Origin: Agrobacterium tumefaciens
Lineage (GTDB): Bacteria; Pseudomonadota; Alphaproteobacteria; Rhizobiales; Rhizobiaceae
Reading direction: 5' to 3'
Assembly: GCF_013318015.2 (NCBI RefSeq)
Contig: NZ_CP115841.1
Span: forward strand, 1,860,001-1,924,000
DNA: 64,000 nucleotides
Both the position numbers and the translations under genes were made by a program. This document shows positions 44,518 through 53,021 of the stretch, piece after piece (the stretch's first letter is position 1; each line of letters starts with the position of its first letter). Under the pieces are notes generated by a model. That model was not told the DNA's origin. It did no database searches and saw only the letters and a program-made list of their open reading frames with translations.

Positions 44518-45366
44518 ATGACGTCCCTCTCCCGCTTCCTCGCCAGCTCCGGACCTGCAATCCTCGTGGAAATCGAGGCCGTGAAAGGGTCATCGCCGCG
44601 CGAGGCGGGAACCTTCATGCTGGTAAGCCGGAAGGCGCTGTGGGAGACCATCGGCGGCGGGCAGTTCGAATATATGGCGATAGACCATGCCCGTGCCATG
44701 TTGAAGAACGGTACGACCGAAGACGGCATGGATATTCCGCTCGGCCCCGAAATCGGCCAGTGCTGCGGCGGCCGCACCCTGCTCCGCTTCCGGCTGGTAA
44801 CGCCGGACATCGCGGCAGCACTCGAGGCAAGGCTTAATGCTGAAACCGAGCAGCAGCAGGCCGTTTTCATTTTCGGGGCGGGCCATGTCGGCAAGGCGCT
44901 GACAGATGCTCTGTTGCTTCTGCCTTTGACACTGACCGTGGTGGAAACCCGTGAAAACGAGTTGCGCGATCTTTCAGCCGGTGTCGTATCCGTGCTGACC
45001 CCCATGCCGGAAGCGCTGATCGCGAAAATTCCCGCAAACGGCGCTGCGATCATCGTCACCCACGATCACGCACTCGATTTCCTGATTGCAAAGGAAGCGC
45101 TTGCCCGCGACGATCTCGCTTATGTCGGCATGATCGGCTCGAAAACCAAACGCGCCACCTTCGCCCATTGGCTGGAGCGGGAGGGAGAACCCACTACCCG
45201 CCTTCAAAAACTCATCCTGCCGATCGGTGGAAGTAGCGTCAGGGACAAGCGCCCCGCCGTCATAGCGGCCCTTGTGGCAGCCGAGTTGCTGCAAGCATTT
45301 TCCGCTGCCGAAACCCGTCGCACCGAAAATCAGCGCGGCCATCCTCAAGACCAAGATCACGCCTGA
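44518..45366 (+). CDS. xdhC: Xanthine dehydrogenase accessory protein XdhC
   Basis: The 282-residue protein inserts the sulfurated molybdenum cofactor into XdhB. The XdhC/CoxI N-terminal domain (VEIEAVKGSSPREAGTFMLVS, GPEIGQCCGGRTLLRF) with its Cys-Cys pair is followed by a Rossmann domain (AVFIFGAGHVGKAL) and YVGMIGSKTKRATF. The start at 44518 has a GAGGGG site upstream, with 11 bases after xdhB. Its last 107 bases may overlap a small convergent ORF on the minus strand. Confidence 0.94.
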   Translation: MTSLSRFLASSGPAILVEIEAVKGSSPREAGTFMLVSRKALWETIGGGQFEYMAIDHARAMLKNGTTEDGMDIPLGPEIGQCCGGRTLLRFRLVTPDIAAALEARLNAETEQQQAVFIFGAGHVGKALTDALLLLPLTLTVVETRENELRDLSAGVVSVLTPMPEALIAKIPANGAAIIVTHDHALDFLIAKEALARDDLAYVGMIGSKTKRATFAHWLEREGEPTTRLQKLILPIGGSSVRDKRPAVIAALVAAELLQAFSAAETRRTENQRGHPQDQDHA

Positions 45367-45487
45367 TCCCGTCGGGCAGGCTTTCATCTACCAGATTGTC
45401 CGGTCGAAGGCTTTCAAGGGAAAACCGTTCCGCGGTCCGCAGACCCGCGCGCAGGCGGGACCACGCGCGCAAGAGTGCTGTGCGCAT
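45260..45487 (-). CDS. Small DUF1127-like ORF overlapping xdhC 3' end
   Basis: The 75-codon frame starts at ATG45487 with GGAG six bases upstream. The N-terminal half is basic (MRTALLRAWSRLRAG) and the middle SLPDGIRRDLGLEDGRAD recalls the DUF1127 ending (R-D-I/L-G-L). DUF1127 proteins are small Arg-rich regulators of phosphate and central metabolism in Agrobacterium. The C-terminal third overlaps xdhC on the opposite strand and may be unconstrained. It is divergent from the LysR gene. This is a tentative call. Confidence 0.4.
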   Translation of the reverse strand: MRTALLRAWSRLRAGLRTAERFSLESLRPDNLVDESLPDGIRRDLGLEDGRADFRCDGFRQRKMLAATRLPQGPL

Positions 45488-45516
45488 GTTCGTCTCCATT
45501 TAAAAAATGTCAGAAG

Positions 45517-45534
45517 CTCAGTTGATGAATTGAG
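45517..45534. promoter_or_regulatory. Dyad in the LysR promoter region
   Basis: CTCAGTT-GATG-AATTGAG is a near-perfect dyad with one mismatch, 71 bases upstream of the LysR start. It is of the size and form of a LysR-family operator and could mediate autoregulation. Confidence 0.4.
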
Positions 45535-45604
45535 ATAAAAATGCTCTGTTTTCCGGATAAAAACCAATGAAACCTTTGGCAGTTGGCATAAAGAGAACTT
45601 ATCC

Positions 45605-46531
45605 ATGAAAATGTCCCGCCAGTTCCCCCTGAATGCCCTGCGCGTGTTCGAAGCCGCCGCCCGGCATCTCAGCTTCACCAAGGCCGGTGAGGAACTGGGC
45701 ATGACGCAGACGGCGGTCAGCTATCAGGTGAAACTGCTGGAAGAGAATGTTGGCGAGCCGCTGTTCATCAGAAAGGCGCGGCAGGTTGTGCTGACCGAGG
45801 CCGGGCAGAAACTGGCGCCGAAAGTTGCGGAAGCCTTCAACACTTTACGGGAGGCCGTCGACAATGTCCGTGACACCTCTGACACCACCCTGACCATTCA
45901 CTCCACCGCGACTTTCGCATCGCGCTGGCTTTCGCGGCATCTGGGAGCTTTCCAGCTTGAACATCCTTCGATCGCCGTGCGGCTCGACACATCAAGCGCA
46001 TTGATCGATTTTACGCATTCCGATTGCGATGTCGCCATCCGCTGGAGCAGCGACGATGGCAAAGGACTGATCTATCATCAGTTGCTGCGGGGCGTTTACA
46101 CGCCGATGCTGCATCCGAACCTTGCCGAAAGCATCGGCGGATTGAATAAGCCGGAGGATCTTCTGCGCCTGCGCATCATCGATCCGGGTGACATCTGGTG
46201 GAGCCAATGGTTCCGGGAAGTCGGCATCGAAAATCCGGGCCTCGACCGTTATCCGCGCAGCCGCCTCAGCGTGCAGGCTTTCGAAGCCGCAGCGGCAATT
46301 GCCAGCCAGGGGGTAGCCATGCTCACCCCTGAACTTTATGCGGACGAGATTGCCCTCGGCCGCCTTTATCAGCCCTTCGAGCACCTCAGCAACGAAGGTA
46401 AGAACTACTGGCTCGTCTACCCTGAAAACCGCAGGAACATTCGCAAGATAAGGCTGTTTCGCGACTGGATACTGAAGCGGATCGACGAAAACCGGCCGCA
46501 AACATCTCAATACCCCATATCAGGCGCATAA
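45605..46531 (+). CDS. LysR-family transcriptional regulator (GcvA-like)
   Basis: The 308-residue protein starts with the GcvA-type helix-turn-helix FPLNALRVFEAAARHLSFTKAGEELGMTQTAVSYQVKLLEENVGEPLFIRKARQVVLTEAG, followed by a periplasmic-binding-like effector domain (SRLSVQAFEAAAAIASQGVAMLTPELYADEIALGRLYQPF). It sits between xdhC and puuD, in the middle of the purine catabolic genes, and is a good candidate for their regulator (inference from position). Its 3' end overlaps the convergent small gene by 25 bases. Confidence 0.92.
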   Translation: MKMSRQFPLNALRVFEAAARHLSFTKAGEELGMTQTAVSYQVKLLEENVGEPLFIRKARQVVLTEAGQKLAPKVAEAFNTLREAVDNVRDTSDTTLTIHSTATFASRWLSRHLGAFQLEHPSIAVRLDTSSALIDFTHSDCDVAIRWSSDDGKGLIYHQLLRGVYTPMLHPNLAESIGGLNKPEDLLRLRIIDPGDIWWSQWFREVGIENPGLDRYPRSRLSVQAFEAAAAIASQGVAMLTPELYADEIALGRLYQPFEHLSNEGKNYWLVYPENRRNIRKIRLFRDWILKRIDENRPQTSQYPISGA

Positions 46532-46845
46532 AAGCAGCGCGGCGTGTCCTCGTCCGGGAACAGACAGAGATGATATTCTCCATCCTCGGATCGTCTTACC
46601 TCACGCTGCGACCAGCTGAAGACATGGCGCCGCGTCACCAGACGATGATCGCCGGGCGCAAGCGACACCTCGTAACCATCCTGCGTGACACGAACACTTC
46701 GCGTAGGGATCATCTGGCAATCGCCGGTTTCGGCGTCGCCATTGCAGCAGTAGCTTTCATATTTGAACCCCTTGTGGGATTCATGCGCAAGCGCCGTGGC
46801 GTTGAACGCCATCAGCAGGAAAAGAACTGTCAGAACAAGGCGCAT
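46507..46845 (-). CDS. Small exported cysteine-containing protein, unknown function
   Basis: The 112-residue protein has a signal peptide (MRLVLTVLFLLMAFNATALA) and a mature part with five Cys (SYCCNGDAETGDC, HLCLFPDEDTPRCF), which suggests disulfides in the periplasm. SYCCNGDAETGDCQMIP and WSQREVRRSEDGEYHLCLFPDEDTPRCFYAP look like a compact folded domain, but I do not recognise the family. The start at 46845 fits the signal peptide. It overlaps the end of the LysR gene. Confidence 0.7.
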   Translation of the reverse strand: MRLVLTVLFLLMAFNATALAHESHKGFKYESYCCNGDAETGDCQMIPTRSVRVTQDGYEVSLAPGDHRLVTRRHVFSWSQREVRRSEDGEYHLCLFPDEDTPRCFYAPDMGY

Positions 46846-47400
46846 CGGCACGGTCTCCGTTGAAAACAACGGCGGCTGCCGGAAGGTCATTGCGTCACTT
46901 CATTCAAAATCCAAGCATCAACGCATACCCGGACGCAACGGCACCGGGAACTGCAACACCTGCCCCTGATCTGCCCCGCCCCCAGGGTTCGCAGCACCCG
47001 CTTTCGGAATGAACCGCCAGCGAAAACATGTCATTGAAGCCTTGCGCCTCTGACCGAAAACCGGAAAGAACATGCGCAACATGAATGTGTCAGAGTGCCC
47101 TTCGAAGCGTCCTTTCGGACGCAGGTCGCTCCAAGGCCCCGCAGCCCAATAGTTTTGCACATCAGCAGACTGCTCAACGGATAATAGCTGAGTCGCGTTA
47201 GCCAGCTAAGCACAAACTCAGCGGCAGGACGGCTCCTTGACGATTGGGCGGGGCCGGAAGCGGGGCGTCGCCGCGCCTGCGCCAAAGTTGTGGACACGAG
47301 CGTACGGGATTGTGAACAATCATAGTGCGGTGTTTGCTTTTCCCTTCCCTAACGGTCAAATTTCTCGCAAGGTGCGCTGCACAAGGATCAGGGGAACCGA
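46846..47400. other. Long intergenic region upstream of puuD
   Basis: About 555 bases lack a convincing gene. A minus-strand frame of 80 codons (46918-47160) has no family features. No tRNA fold or terminator was found. The puuD-proximal part contains the dyad listed at 47308-47321. Confidence 0.5.
47308..47321. promoter_or_regulatory. 14-bp palindrome in the puuD promoter region
   Basis: GATTGT-GA-ACAATC lies 80 bases before the puuD ATG. It is a candidate operator; the cognate regulator is unknown. Confidence 0.35.
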
Positions 47401-48663
47401 ATGTACGAATATGCCATTGCGTGGGAATGGATGGCCTTTGCCGTCCGCTGGCTCCACGTCATCACCGCCATCGCCTGGATCGGCTCGTCCTTCTATTTCA
47501 TCGCGCTCGATCTTGGGCTGGTCAAACGGCCGCATCTGCCGCCGGGGGCCTATGGCGAGGAGTGGCAGGTGCATGGCGGCGGCTTTTACCACATCCAGAA
47601 ATATCTGGTCGCCCCGGCCCAGATGCCCGAACACCTGACATGGTTCAAATGGGAAAGCTACGTCACCTGGCTGTCCGGCTTCGCCATGCTGTGCATCGTT
47701 TATTACGGCGGCGCCGACCTTTTCCTCATCGACCATTCGGTGCTGGCGCTCACTCAGTTCCAGGCCATCTGTCTGTCGCTGGCATCGCTTGCCGTCGGCT
47801 GGCTGTTTTACGATTTCCTCTGCAAATCGCCGCTTGGCAACAACACCTGGGGCCTGATGGTGGTGCTTTACGTCGCGCTGGTGGCGATGGCGTGGGGCTA
47901 TACGCAGGTCTTCACCGGCCGCGCCGCCTTCCTGCATCTCGGCGCTTTTACCGCCACCATCATGTCGGCGAATGTGTTCTTCATCATCATTCCCAATCAG
48001 AAGATCGTCGTTGCCGACCTGATCGCCGGGCGCACGCCGGACCCGAAATATGGCCGCATCGCCAAACAGCGCTCGTTGCACAACAACTACCTGACGCTGC
48101 CCGTCATCTTCTTCATGCTGTCGAACCACTATCCGCTGGCCTTTGCGACCGAGTTCAACTGGATCATCGCAGCACTCGTCTTCCTGATGGGCGTCACCAT
48201 CCGCCACTGGTTCAACACCACCCATGCCCGCAAGGGCAAGCCGACATGGACCTGGCTGCTGACCGCGCTCATCTTCATCGTCATCATGTGGCTTTCCACC
48301 GTGCCGAAGGTGCTGACCGGCGAAGAAGAACAGAAGGCGGCAATGCTTTCGCCGATGCAGCAGCAATTCGTCAGCGACGCCCATTTCGCGAGCGCCCGCG
48401 ATGTCGTTCAGGGTCGCTGTTCCATGTGCCACGCCGCCGAGCCGGTGTGGGAAGGCGTGCCCTTCACACCGAAATCTGTGAAGCTCGAAACCGACGCGCA
48501 GATCGCCGCACACGCCCGCGAAATCTATTTGCAAGCCGGCCGCAGCCATGCCATGCCTCCCGGCAACATCACCGCCATCACCCCGCAGGAGCGCAAAGTG
48601 CTGACCGCATGGTACGAAAGCGCCGTTTCCGCGGGCAAAGACACCAAGGAAAAAACCGAATGA
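47401..48663 (+). CDS. puuD: Membrane cytochrome c urate hydroxylase/oxidase PuuD
   Basis: The 420-residue protein has eight to nine membrane segments (about 1-305), with His residues of the urate domain in RWLHVITAIAWIGSS, GGGFYHIQKY and SLHNNYLTLPVIFFMLSNHYPLAF. A C-terminal periplasmic cytochrome c has heme-binding CSMCH (Cys340, Cys343, His344) and Met385 in SHAMPPGN as sixth ligand. It oxidises urate to 5-hydroxyisourate, passing electrons to the respiratory chain rather than to oxygen, as shown for the Agrobacterium fabrum PuuD. It overlaps guaD by four bases. Confidence 0.96.
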   Translation: MYEYAIAWEWMAFAVRWLHVITAIAWIGSSFYFIALDLGLVKRPHLPPGAYGEEWQVHGGGFYHIQKYLVAPAQMPEHLTWFKWESYVTWLSGFAMLCIVYYGGADLFLIDHSVLALTQFQAICLSLASLAVGWLFYDFLCKSPLGNNTWGLMVVLYVALVAMAWGYTQVFTGRAAFLHLGAFTATIMSANVFFIIIPNQKIVVADLIAGRTPDPKYGRIAKQRSLHNNYLTLPVIFFMLSNHYPLAFATEFNWIIAALVFLMGVTIRHWFNTTHARKGKPTWTWLLTALIFIVIMWLSTVPKVLTGEEEQKAAMLSPMQQQFVSDAHFASARDVVQGRCSMCHAAEPVWEGVPFTPKSVKLETDAQIAAHAREIYLQAGRSHAMPPGNITAITPQERKVLTAWYESAVSAGKDTKEKTE

Positions 48664-49970
48664 GCATGGTTCTGCTGCGTGGCCGCCTGTTAAGCTTCCG
48701 CCGCGCGCCGCTCGCAATCGACGATACGCAAAGCTATCTCTACATCGAGGATGGCGGCCTGCTTATCGAAAACGGCAAGATCGCCGCCATTGGCGACTAT
48801 GCCGATATTCGCAAGCAGGCACCTGATGACATTGAGGAGAAGGACCACCGCCCTCATCTCATCGTGCCGGGCTTGATCGACATGCACCTGCATTTCCCGC
48901 AGATGCAGGTCATCGGCTCCTATGCCGCCAACCTTCTGGAATGGCTGAATACCTATACTTTCCCGGAAGAATGCCGTTTCGTCGAAAGCGCGCATGCCCA
49001 GCGCATCGCCACACATTTTTACGATGAGCTTCTGCGCCACGGCACCACCACGGCTGTCGCCTATTGCTCCGTGCACAAGACCTCAGCCGATGCGTTTTTC
49101 ACTGAGGCCCTGAAGCGCGGCATGCTGATGGTGGGCGGCAAGGTGATGATGGACCGCAACGCCCCGCAGGGCCTGCTGGACACGCCGGAAACCTCCTATG
49201 ACGAGACCCGGGCCGTCATCGCCGACTGGCACGGCAAGGGCCGCAACCACGTCGCCATCACGCCCCGTTTCGCCATCACCTCTACGCCGAAACAGATGGA
49301 AGCAGCCCAGGCGCTGGCGCAGGAATTTCCCGATCTCTTCATCCAGACGCATCTTTCCGAAAATCTGGACGAGATCAAATATACCTGCGAGCTCTACCCG
49401 GAAGCGACCGATTACACCGACATCTATGTGCGTTACGGCCTGATGGGCAACAAGACCCTGCTCGGCCACGCCATCCACCTCTCGGAACGTGAGGCGGACG
49501 TGCTGTCGGAAACCGGTGCAGTCGCCGTGCATTGCCCCACATCGAACCTCTTCATCGGCTCCGGCCTCTTCCCGATGAAAAAGCTGCAACGGCGCGAAAA
49601 GCCGGTGCGCATCGCAGTCGCGACCGATATCGGCGGCGGATCGAGCTATTCCATGCTGCGCACCATGGATGAGGCCTACAAGATCCAGCAATTGCTGGGC
49701 GAACGCCTGAACCCGCTGGAAAGCTGGTATCTGATGACGCGCGGCAACGCCGAAGCGCTTTCCATGGTCGACCGCATCGGCACGCTGGACGCAGGCACGG
49801 ATGCCGACATCACGGTTCTCAACGCCTCTTCCACGCCCGCCATGGCGCTGAAGATGGAAGTGGTGAAAAGCCTGACCGAAGAACTGTTCCTGATGCTGAC
49901 CATGGGCGACGACCGCACCGTCGTCGAAACCTACGTGGCCGGCAAGGCGATGAAAAGCGCGCTTGCATAG
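48660..49970 (+). CDS. guaD: Guanine deaminase
   Basis: The 436-residue amidohydrolase converts guanine to xanthine. Metal site motif PGLIDMHLHFPQMQVIGSYAANLLEWLNTYTFPEE is diagnostic, followed by GTTTAVAYCSVHKTSADAFF, FIQTHLSENLDEI, LLGHAIHLSE, VAVHCPTSNLFIGSG and VATDIGGGSSYSMLRTM. The first ATG (48660) overlaps the puuD stop as ATGA; a second in-frame ATG follows at 48666. The coupling places guanine and urate breakdown in one unit. Confidence 0.95.
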   Translation: MSMVLLRGRLLSFRRAPLAIDDTQSYLYIEDGGLLIENGKIAAIGDYADIRKQAPDDIEEKDHRPHLIVPGLIDMHLHFPQMQVIGSYAANLLEWLNTYTFPEECRFVESAHAQRIATHFYDELLRHGTTTAVAYCSVHKTSADAFFTEALKRGMLMVGGKVMMDRNAPQGLLDTPETSYDETRAVIADWHGKGRNHVAITPRFAITSTPKQMEAAQALAQEFPDLFIQTHLSENLDEIKYTCELYPEATDYTDIYVRYGLMGNKTLLGHAIHLSEREADVLSETGAVAVHCPTSNLFIGSGLFPMKKLQRREKPVRIAVATDIGGGSSYSMLRTMDEAYKIQQLLGERLNPLESWYLMTRGNAEALSMVDRIGTLDAGTDADITVLNASSTPAMALKMEVVKSLTEELFLMLTMGDDRTVVETYVAGKAMKSALA

Positions 49971-50149
49971 TTCGGTTTAGGCCGAAACATCAGGTCGTCG
50001 CCTCATCTATATCAGTACATATTGAAACGAGCGGGCGTCGCCTGTTTTTCTCTCGCCGCCGGGAAAAGAAACAGGCCGCACTCGCCCGTTTCATATGATC
50101 GCCTGACAGCCCAAGTCAGCCGAAATGCGAATGACCTCTGGAGTGCGCC

Positions 50150-50902
50150 GTGCCGGATTTTGAGACAACTACAACGCTCATGATTGTCGCGACATTCATC
50201 GTCGCGGGCGTCGTCAAGGGCGTCACCGGCATGGGCCTGCCGACCGTTGCCATGGGCGTTCTCGGCCTTTTCATGCCGCCGGTCGTTGCCGCTGGCCTGC
50301 TCATTCTGCCCTCCTTCATCACCAATATCTGGCAATTGCTGGCCGGACCCGATTTCAAGGCGGTCGTCTCGCGACTATGGCCGATGATGATCGCCATTGC
50401 CGTCGGCACGCTTCTCGGCATCCGGCTGATGACATCAGGCACCGGCGTCTGGACTACCTCGACACTCGGATTATGCCTCGCGGCTTACGCAGCCTACAGC
50501 CTTCTTGCAAAGCCCTTCGCCGTTCCCGCAAGGCTGGAACCGAAACTCTCCCCGGCCGTCGGGCTGGCGACCGGCCTTCTGACCGGCGGCACCGGAATTT
50601 TCGTGGTCCCCGCCGTGCCCTATATCCAGTCGCTTGGCTTCAGCCGCGACGATCTCGTGCAGGCGCTTGGCCTGTCCTTCACCGTTTCCACCGTTGCGCT
50701 TGCTGCCGGCCTTGCCTCTCAGGACGCCTTCCGCGTCGAGCACATGTCGCTTTCCGCACTCGCCGTCCTGCCAGCGCTTCTCGGCATGTGGCTTGGTCAG
50801 AATATCCGCCGCATCGTCACTCCCGCGACATTCAGGCGCTGGTTCCTAATCTGCCTGTTGTTGCTTGGGGCTGAGCTGTTTTTGCGAGCATTCTGGAGCT
50901 GA
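50150..50902 (+). CDS. TauE/SafE family anion permease
   Basis: The 250-residue protein has seven to eight membrane segments and the two family repeats (VAGVVKGVTGMGLPTVAMGVLGLFMPPVVAAGLLILPSFITNIWQLL near residue 15, and GLLTGGTGIFVVPAVPYIQSLGFSRDDLVQALGLSF near 142). The family exports sulfite, organosulfonates or organic acids. GTG50150 is chosen because GGAG lies six bases upstream. It follows guaD by 179 bases on the same strand and could carry a purine-related compound, but this is speculative. Confidence 0.88.
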   Translation: MPDFETTTTLMIVATFIVAGVVKGVTGMGLPTVAMGVLGLFMPPVVAAGLLILPSFITNIWQLLAGPDFKAVVSRLWPMMIAIAVGTLLGIRLMTSGTGVWTTSTLGLCLAAYAAYSLLAKPFAVPARLEPKLSPAVGLATGLLTGGTGIFVVPAVPYIQSLGFSRDDLVQALGLSFTVSTVALAAGLASQDAFRVEHMSLSALAVLPALLGMWLGQNIRRIVTPATFRRWFLICLLLLGAELFLRAFWS

Positions 50903-50921
50903 TTCAAGCGCAGTAGAACCG

Positions 50922-51506
50922 TCACCGCTTCAGAGGCGCAATCAAATTATAGGCGACAATTTCTTCGTCTTCCGTCCCCTCATCGTAAATCTTCGCCACC
51001 GTGGCGCGCAGATCCGGCGAATAAACCGCTGTCCATCGTTCTTCCTCTTTGCCGTTTTTACGAATGTCGTAGGTCACATAAAACACCTCATAATTGCAGA
51101 ATTTAATCGGAAAGGCGCGCCGCTTCGTAACTGCAAGGGTCAGTGACCACTTATCCTCGATTTTGGTAGTTTCGAGCGGCAGAAATTCAAAAGTGCGTCG
51201 AGCGCCAACTTTCAGAGGCCAGAATGCTTCCAGATTTGACGTAAAGTGCTGGCTGTAATTGCCGTCATCGCCCGAACGCGCCAGCTCGATTAACCCCCGA
51301 AAGAGAAAAAGCCTCTGTTTGCCTGCGCCTTGAAAATCATTCTCCACCAAGACGATCGGTCCGGATCGCCTGAATTCGCTGCGCACCTGACCGTGGGCAA
51401 GAACAAACTCATCTCCATCATTTTTACCGGAGGGGCACTCGGCGGCGAAAACAATCGCGGGCGAAATAAGAACTGCGATAAGTAATCTGAGCAAATAATT
51501 TAACAT
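50922..51506 (-). CDS. Exported hypothetical protein
   Basis: The 194-residue protein has a signal peptide (MLNYLLRLLIAVLISPAIVFA) and a mature part with beta-type composition; features are AECPSGKNDGDEFVLAHGQVR, WPLKVGARRTFEF and DIRKNGKEEERWTAVYSPDLRATVAKIYDEG. Two Cys residues could pair. I do not recognise the family. Codon use is a little more AT-rich than its neighbours and the upstream region (51507-51600) is AT-rich, which may hint at acquisition. It converges on the TauE/SafE gene. Confidence 0.7.
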   Translation of the reverse strand: MLNYLLRLLIAVLISPAIVFAAECPSGKNDGDEFVLAHGQVRSEFRRSGPIVLVENDFQGAGKQRLFLFRGLIELARSGDDGNYSQHFTSNLEAFWPLKVGARRTFEFLPLETTKIEDKWSLTLAVTKRRAFPIKFCNYEVFYVTYDIRKNGKEEERWTAVYSPDLRATVAKIYDEGTEDEEIVAYNLIAPLKR

Positions 51507-51684
51507 ATTAAAATACGCTATTATTTGAGAAACCATCTGAATTATTATCGAAATACAGTATATTTCAAGCATAATTCCTAGCCATTTGCGAGTGCAAAAA
51601 GCACTGCTGCAAAGACGATTGCCATCGCGTAAACGCGATTACCATGTTATGTGAAGCCATCATTCAAATGTGAAGGCTTTATCC

Positions 51685-52818
51685 ATGGGCAAAATCCTCA
51701 CCATAGCGGACCTGAAGAAACAGGCTCAGCGCCGTGTGCCGAAGATGTTTTTCGACTATGCCGATAGCGGCGCCTGGACGGAAGGCACCTACCGGGCCAA
51801 TGAGGAGGATTTTTCGAAGATAAAGCTGCGCCAGCGTGTGCTGGTGGATATGACCGACCGGTCGCTCGCCACCGAAATGATCGGCCAGAAGGTTTCGATG
51901 CCGGTGGCGCTCTCCCCCACTGGACTAACCGGCATGCAGCATGCCGATGGCGAGATGCTGGCGGCAAAAGCGGCGGAAGAATTCGGCGTGCCTTTCACGC
52001 TTTCCACCATGAGCATCTGCTCCATCGAGGATGTCGCCTCCGTCACCTCCAAACCTTTCTGGTTCCAGCTTTACGTGATGAAGGACCGCGACTTCGTCAA
52101 TAATCTCATCGATCGCGCCAAAGCCGCCGGATGCTCGGCACTGGTGCTGACGCTCGACCTGCAAATTCTCGGCCAGCGCCACAAGGACCTGCGCAACGGC
52201 CTCTCCGCCCCGCCGAAATTCACCCCGAAACACATCTGGCAGATGGCCACACGGCCGAAATGGTGCCTCGACATGCTGCGCACCCAGCGCCGCAGCTTCG
52301 GCAATATCGTCGGCCACGCCAAGAACGTCTCCGACCTCTCGTCGCTCTCCTCCTGGACGGCCGAGCAATTCGATCCGCGCCTGTCGTGGAAGGATGTCGA
52401 ATGGATCAAGGAGCGTTGGGGCGGCAAGCTCATACTCAAGGGCATCCTTGACGAGGAAGATGCGCGCGCCTCGCTCGATACCGGCGCGGACGCCATCATC
52501 GTCTCCAACCACGGCGGTCGCCAGCTCGACGGCGCGCATTCCTCGATCGCCATGCTGCCGAGGATCGTCGATTCCGTTGGCGACAGGGTGGAGGTGCATA
52601 TGGACGGCGGCATTCGCTCCGGCCAGGACGTGCTGAAGGCGGTAGCACTCGGCGCCAAGGGCACCTACATCGGCCGCCCGTTCCTCTACGGCCTCGGCGC
52701 GGATGGCAAGCAGGGCGTGACGACGGCGCTCGAGATCATCCGCAAGGAAATGGATATCAGCATGGCGCTTTGCGGGAAGCGGCTGATTACGGACGTCGAT
52801 CGCAGCATTCTGGCGTGA
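51685..52818 (+). CDS. lldD: FMN-dependent alpha-hydroxy-acid dehydrogenase, L-lactate dehydrogenase-like
   Basis: The 377-residue protein has the FMN TIM barrel of LldD: FFDYADSGAWTEGTYRANEEDF, MPVALSPTGLTGMQHADGE, PFWFQLYVMKDRDF, and the active-site SNHGGRQLDGAHSSIAMLP with base His276. VHMDGGIRSGQDVLKAVALGAKGTYIGRPFLYGLG forms the FMN phosphate site. It oxidises L-lactate or a related 2-hydroxy acid to the keto acid. GAAGG at 51672-51676 supports ATG51685. It is monocistronic and followed by a palindromic repeat element. Confidence 0.9.
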   Translation: MGKILTIADLKKQAQRRVPKMFFDYADSGAWTEGTYRANEEDFSKIKLRQRVLVDMTDRSLATEMIGQKVSMPVALSPTGLTGMQHADGEMLAAKAAEEFGVPFTLSTMSICSIEDVASVTSKPFWFQLYVMKDRDFVNNLIDRAKAAGCSALVLTLDLQILGQRHKDLRNGLSAPPKFTPKHIWQMATRPKWCLDMLRTQRRSFGNIVGHAKNVSDLSSLSSWTAEQFDPRLSWKDVEWIKERWGGKLILKGILDEEDARASLDTGADAIIVSNHGGRQLDGAHSSIAMLPRIVDSVGDRVEVHMDGGIRSGQDVLKAVALGAKGTYIGRPFLYGLGADGKQGVTTALEIIRKEMDISMALCGKRLITDVDRSILA

Positions 52819-52891
52819 TGGTGACGACACGGCATACAACGTAAAGATCGAAGCCGATGCTTCGGTAAGAATATCGCCTTTACGCCGCCTC

Positions 52892-53008
52892 CCTCAGTCC
52901 TGTGCTTGTCACAGGGATCCAGCGAGCCCAAGCCCTTGGGCTGAACGGACTATCCTCGTCGCGCAGACGCGCGCCGGCTGGATTCCTCTGACAAGAACAG
53001 GAATGAGG
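52892..53008. repeat. RIME/RPE-like palindromic repeat element
   Basis: Two 32-base arms (52892-52923 and 52977-53008) are inverted copies with 28 matching positions. Each arm is itself a palindrome, e.g. CCTGTG-CTTGT-CACAGG. An inner stem GCCCAAG/CTTGGGC lies at 52926-52941. The element fills the gap between lldD and the SMR gene, and its left arm shares 20 identical bases with 28626-28645. Confidence 0.8.
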
Positions 53009-53021
53009 TGGAGAAGTCCGC

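Noticed and set aside
46918..47160. 80-codon minus-strand frame in the gap before puuD
   Set aside because: No family features, no clear ribosome site; kept only as part of the intergenic note.
47356..48717. 453-codon minus-strand frame over puuD
   Set aside because: Antisense to PuuD, whose heme motif and membrane segments are clear.
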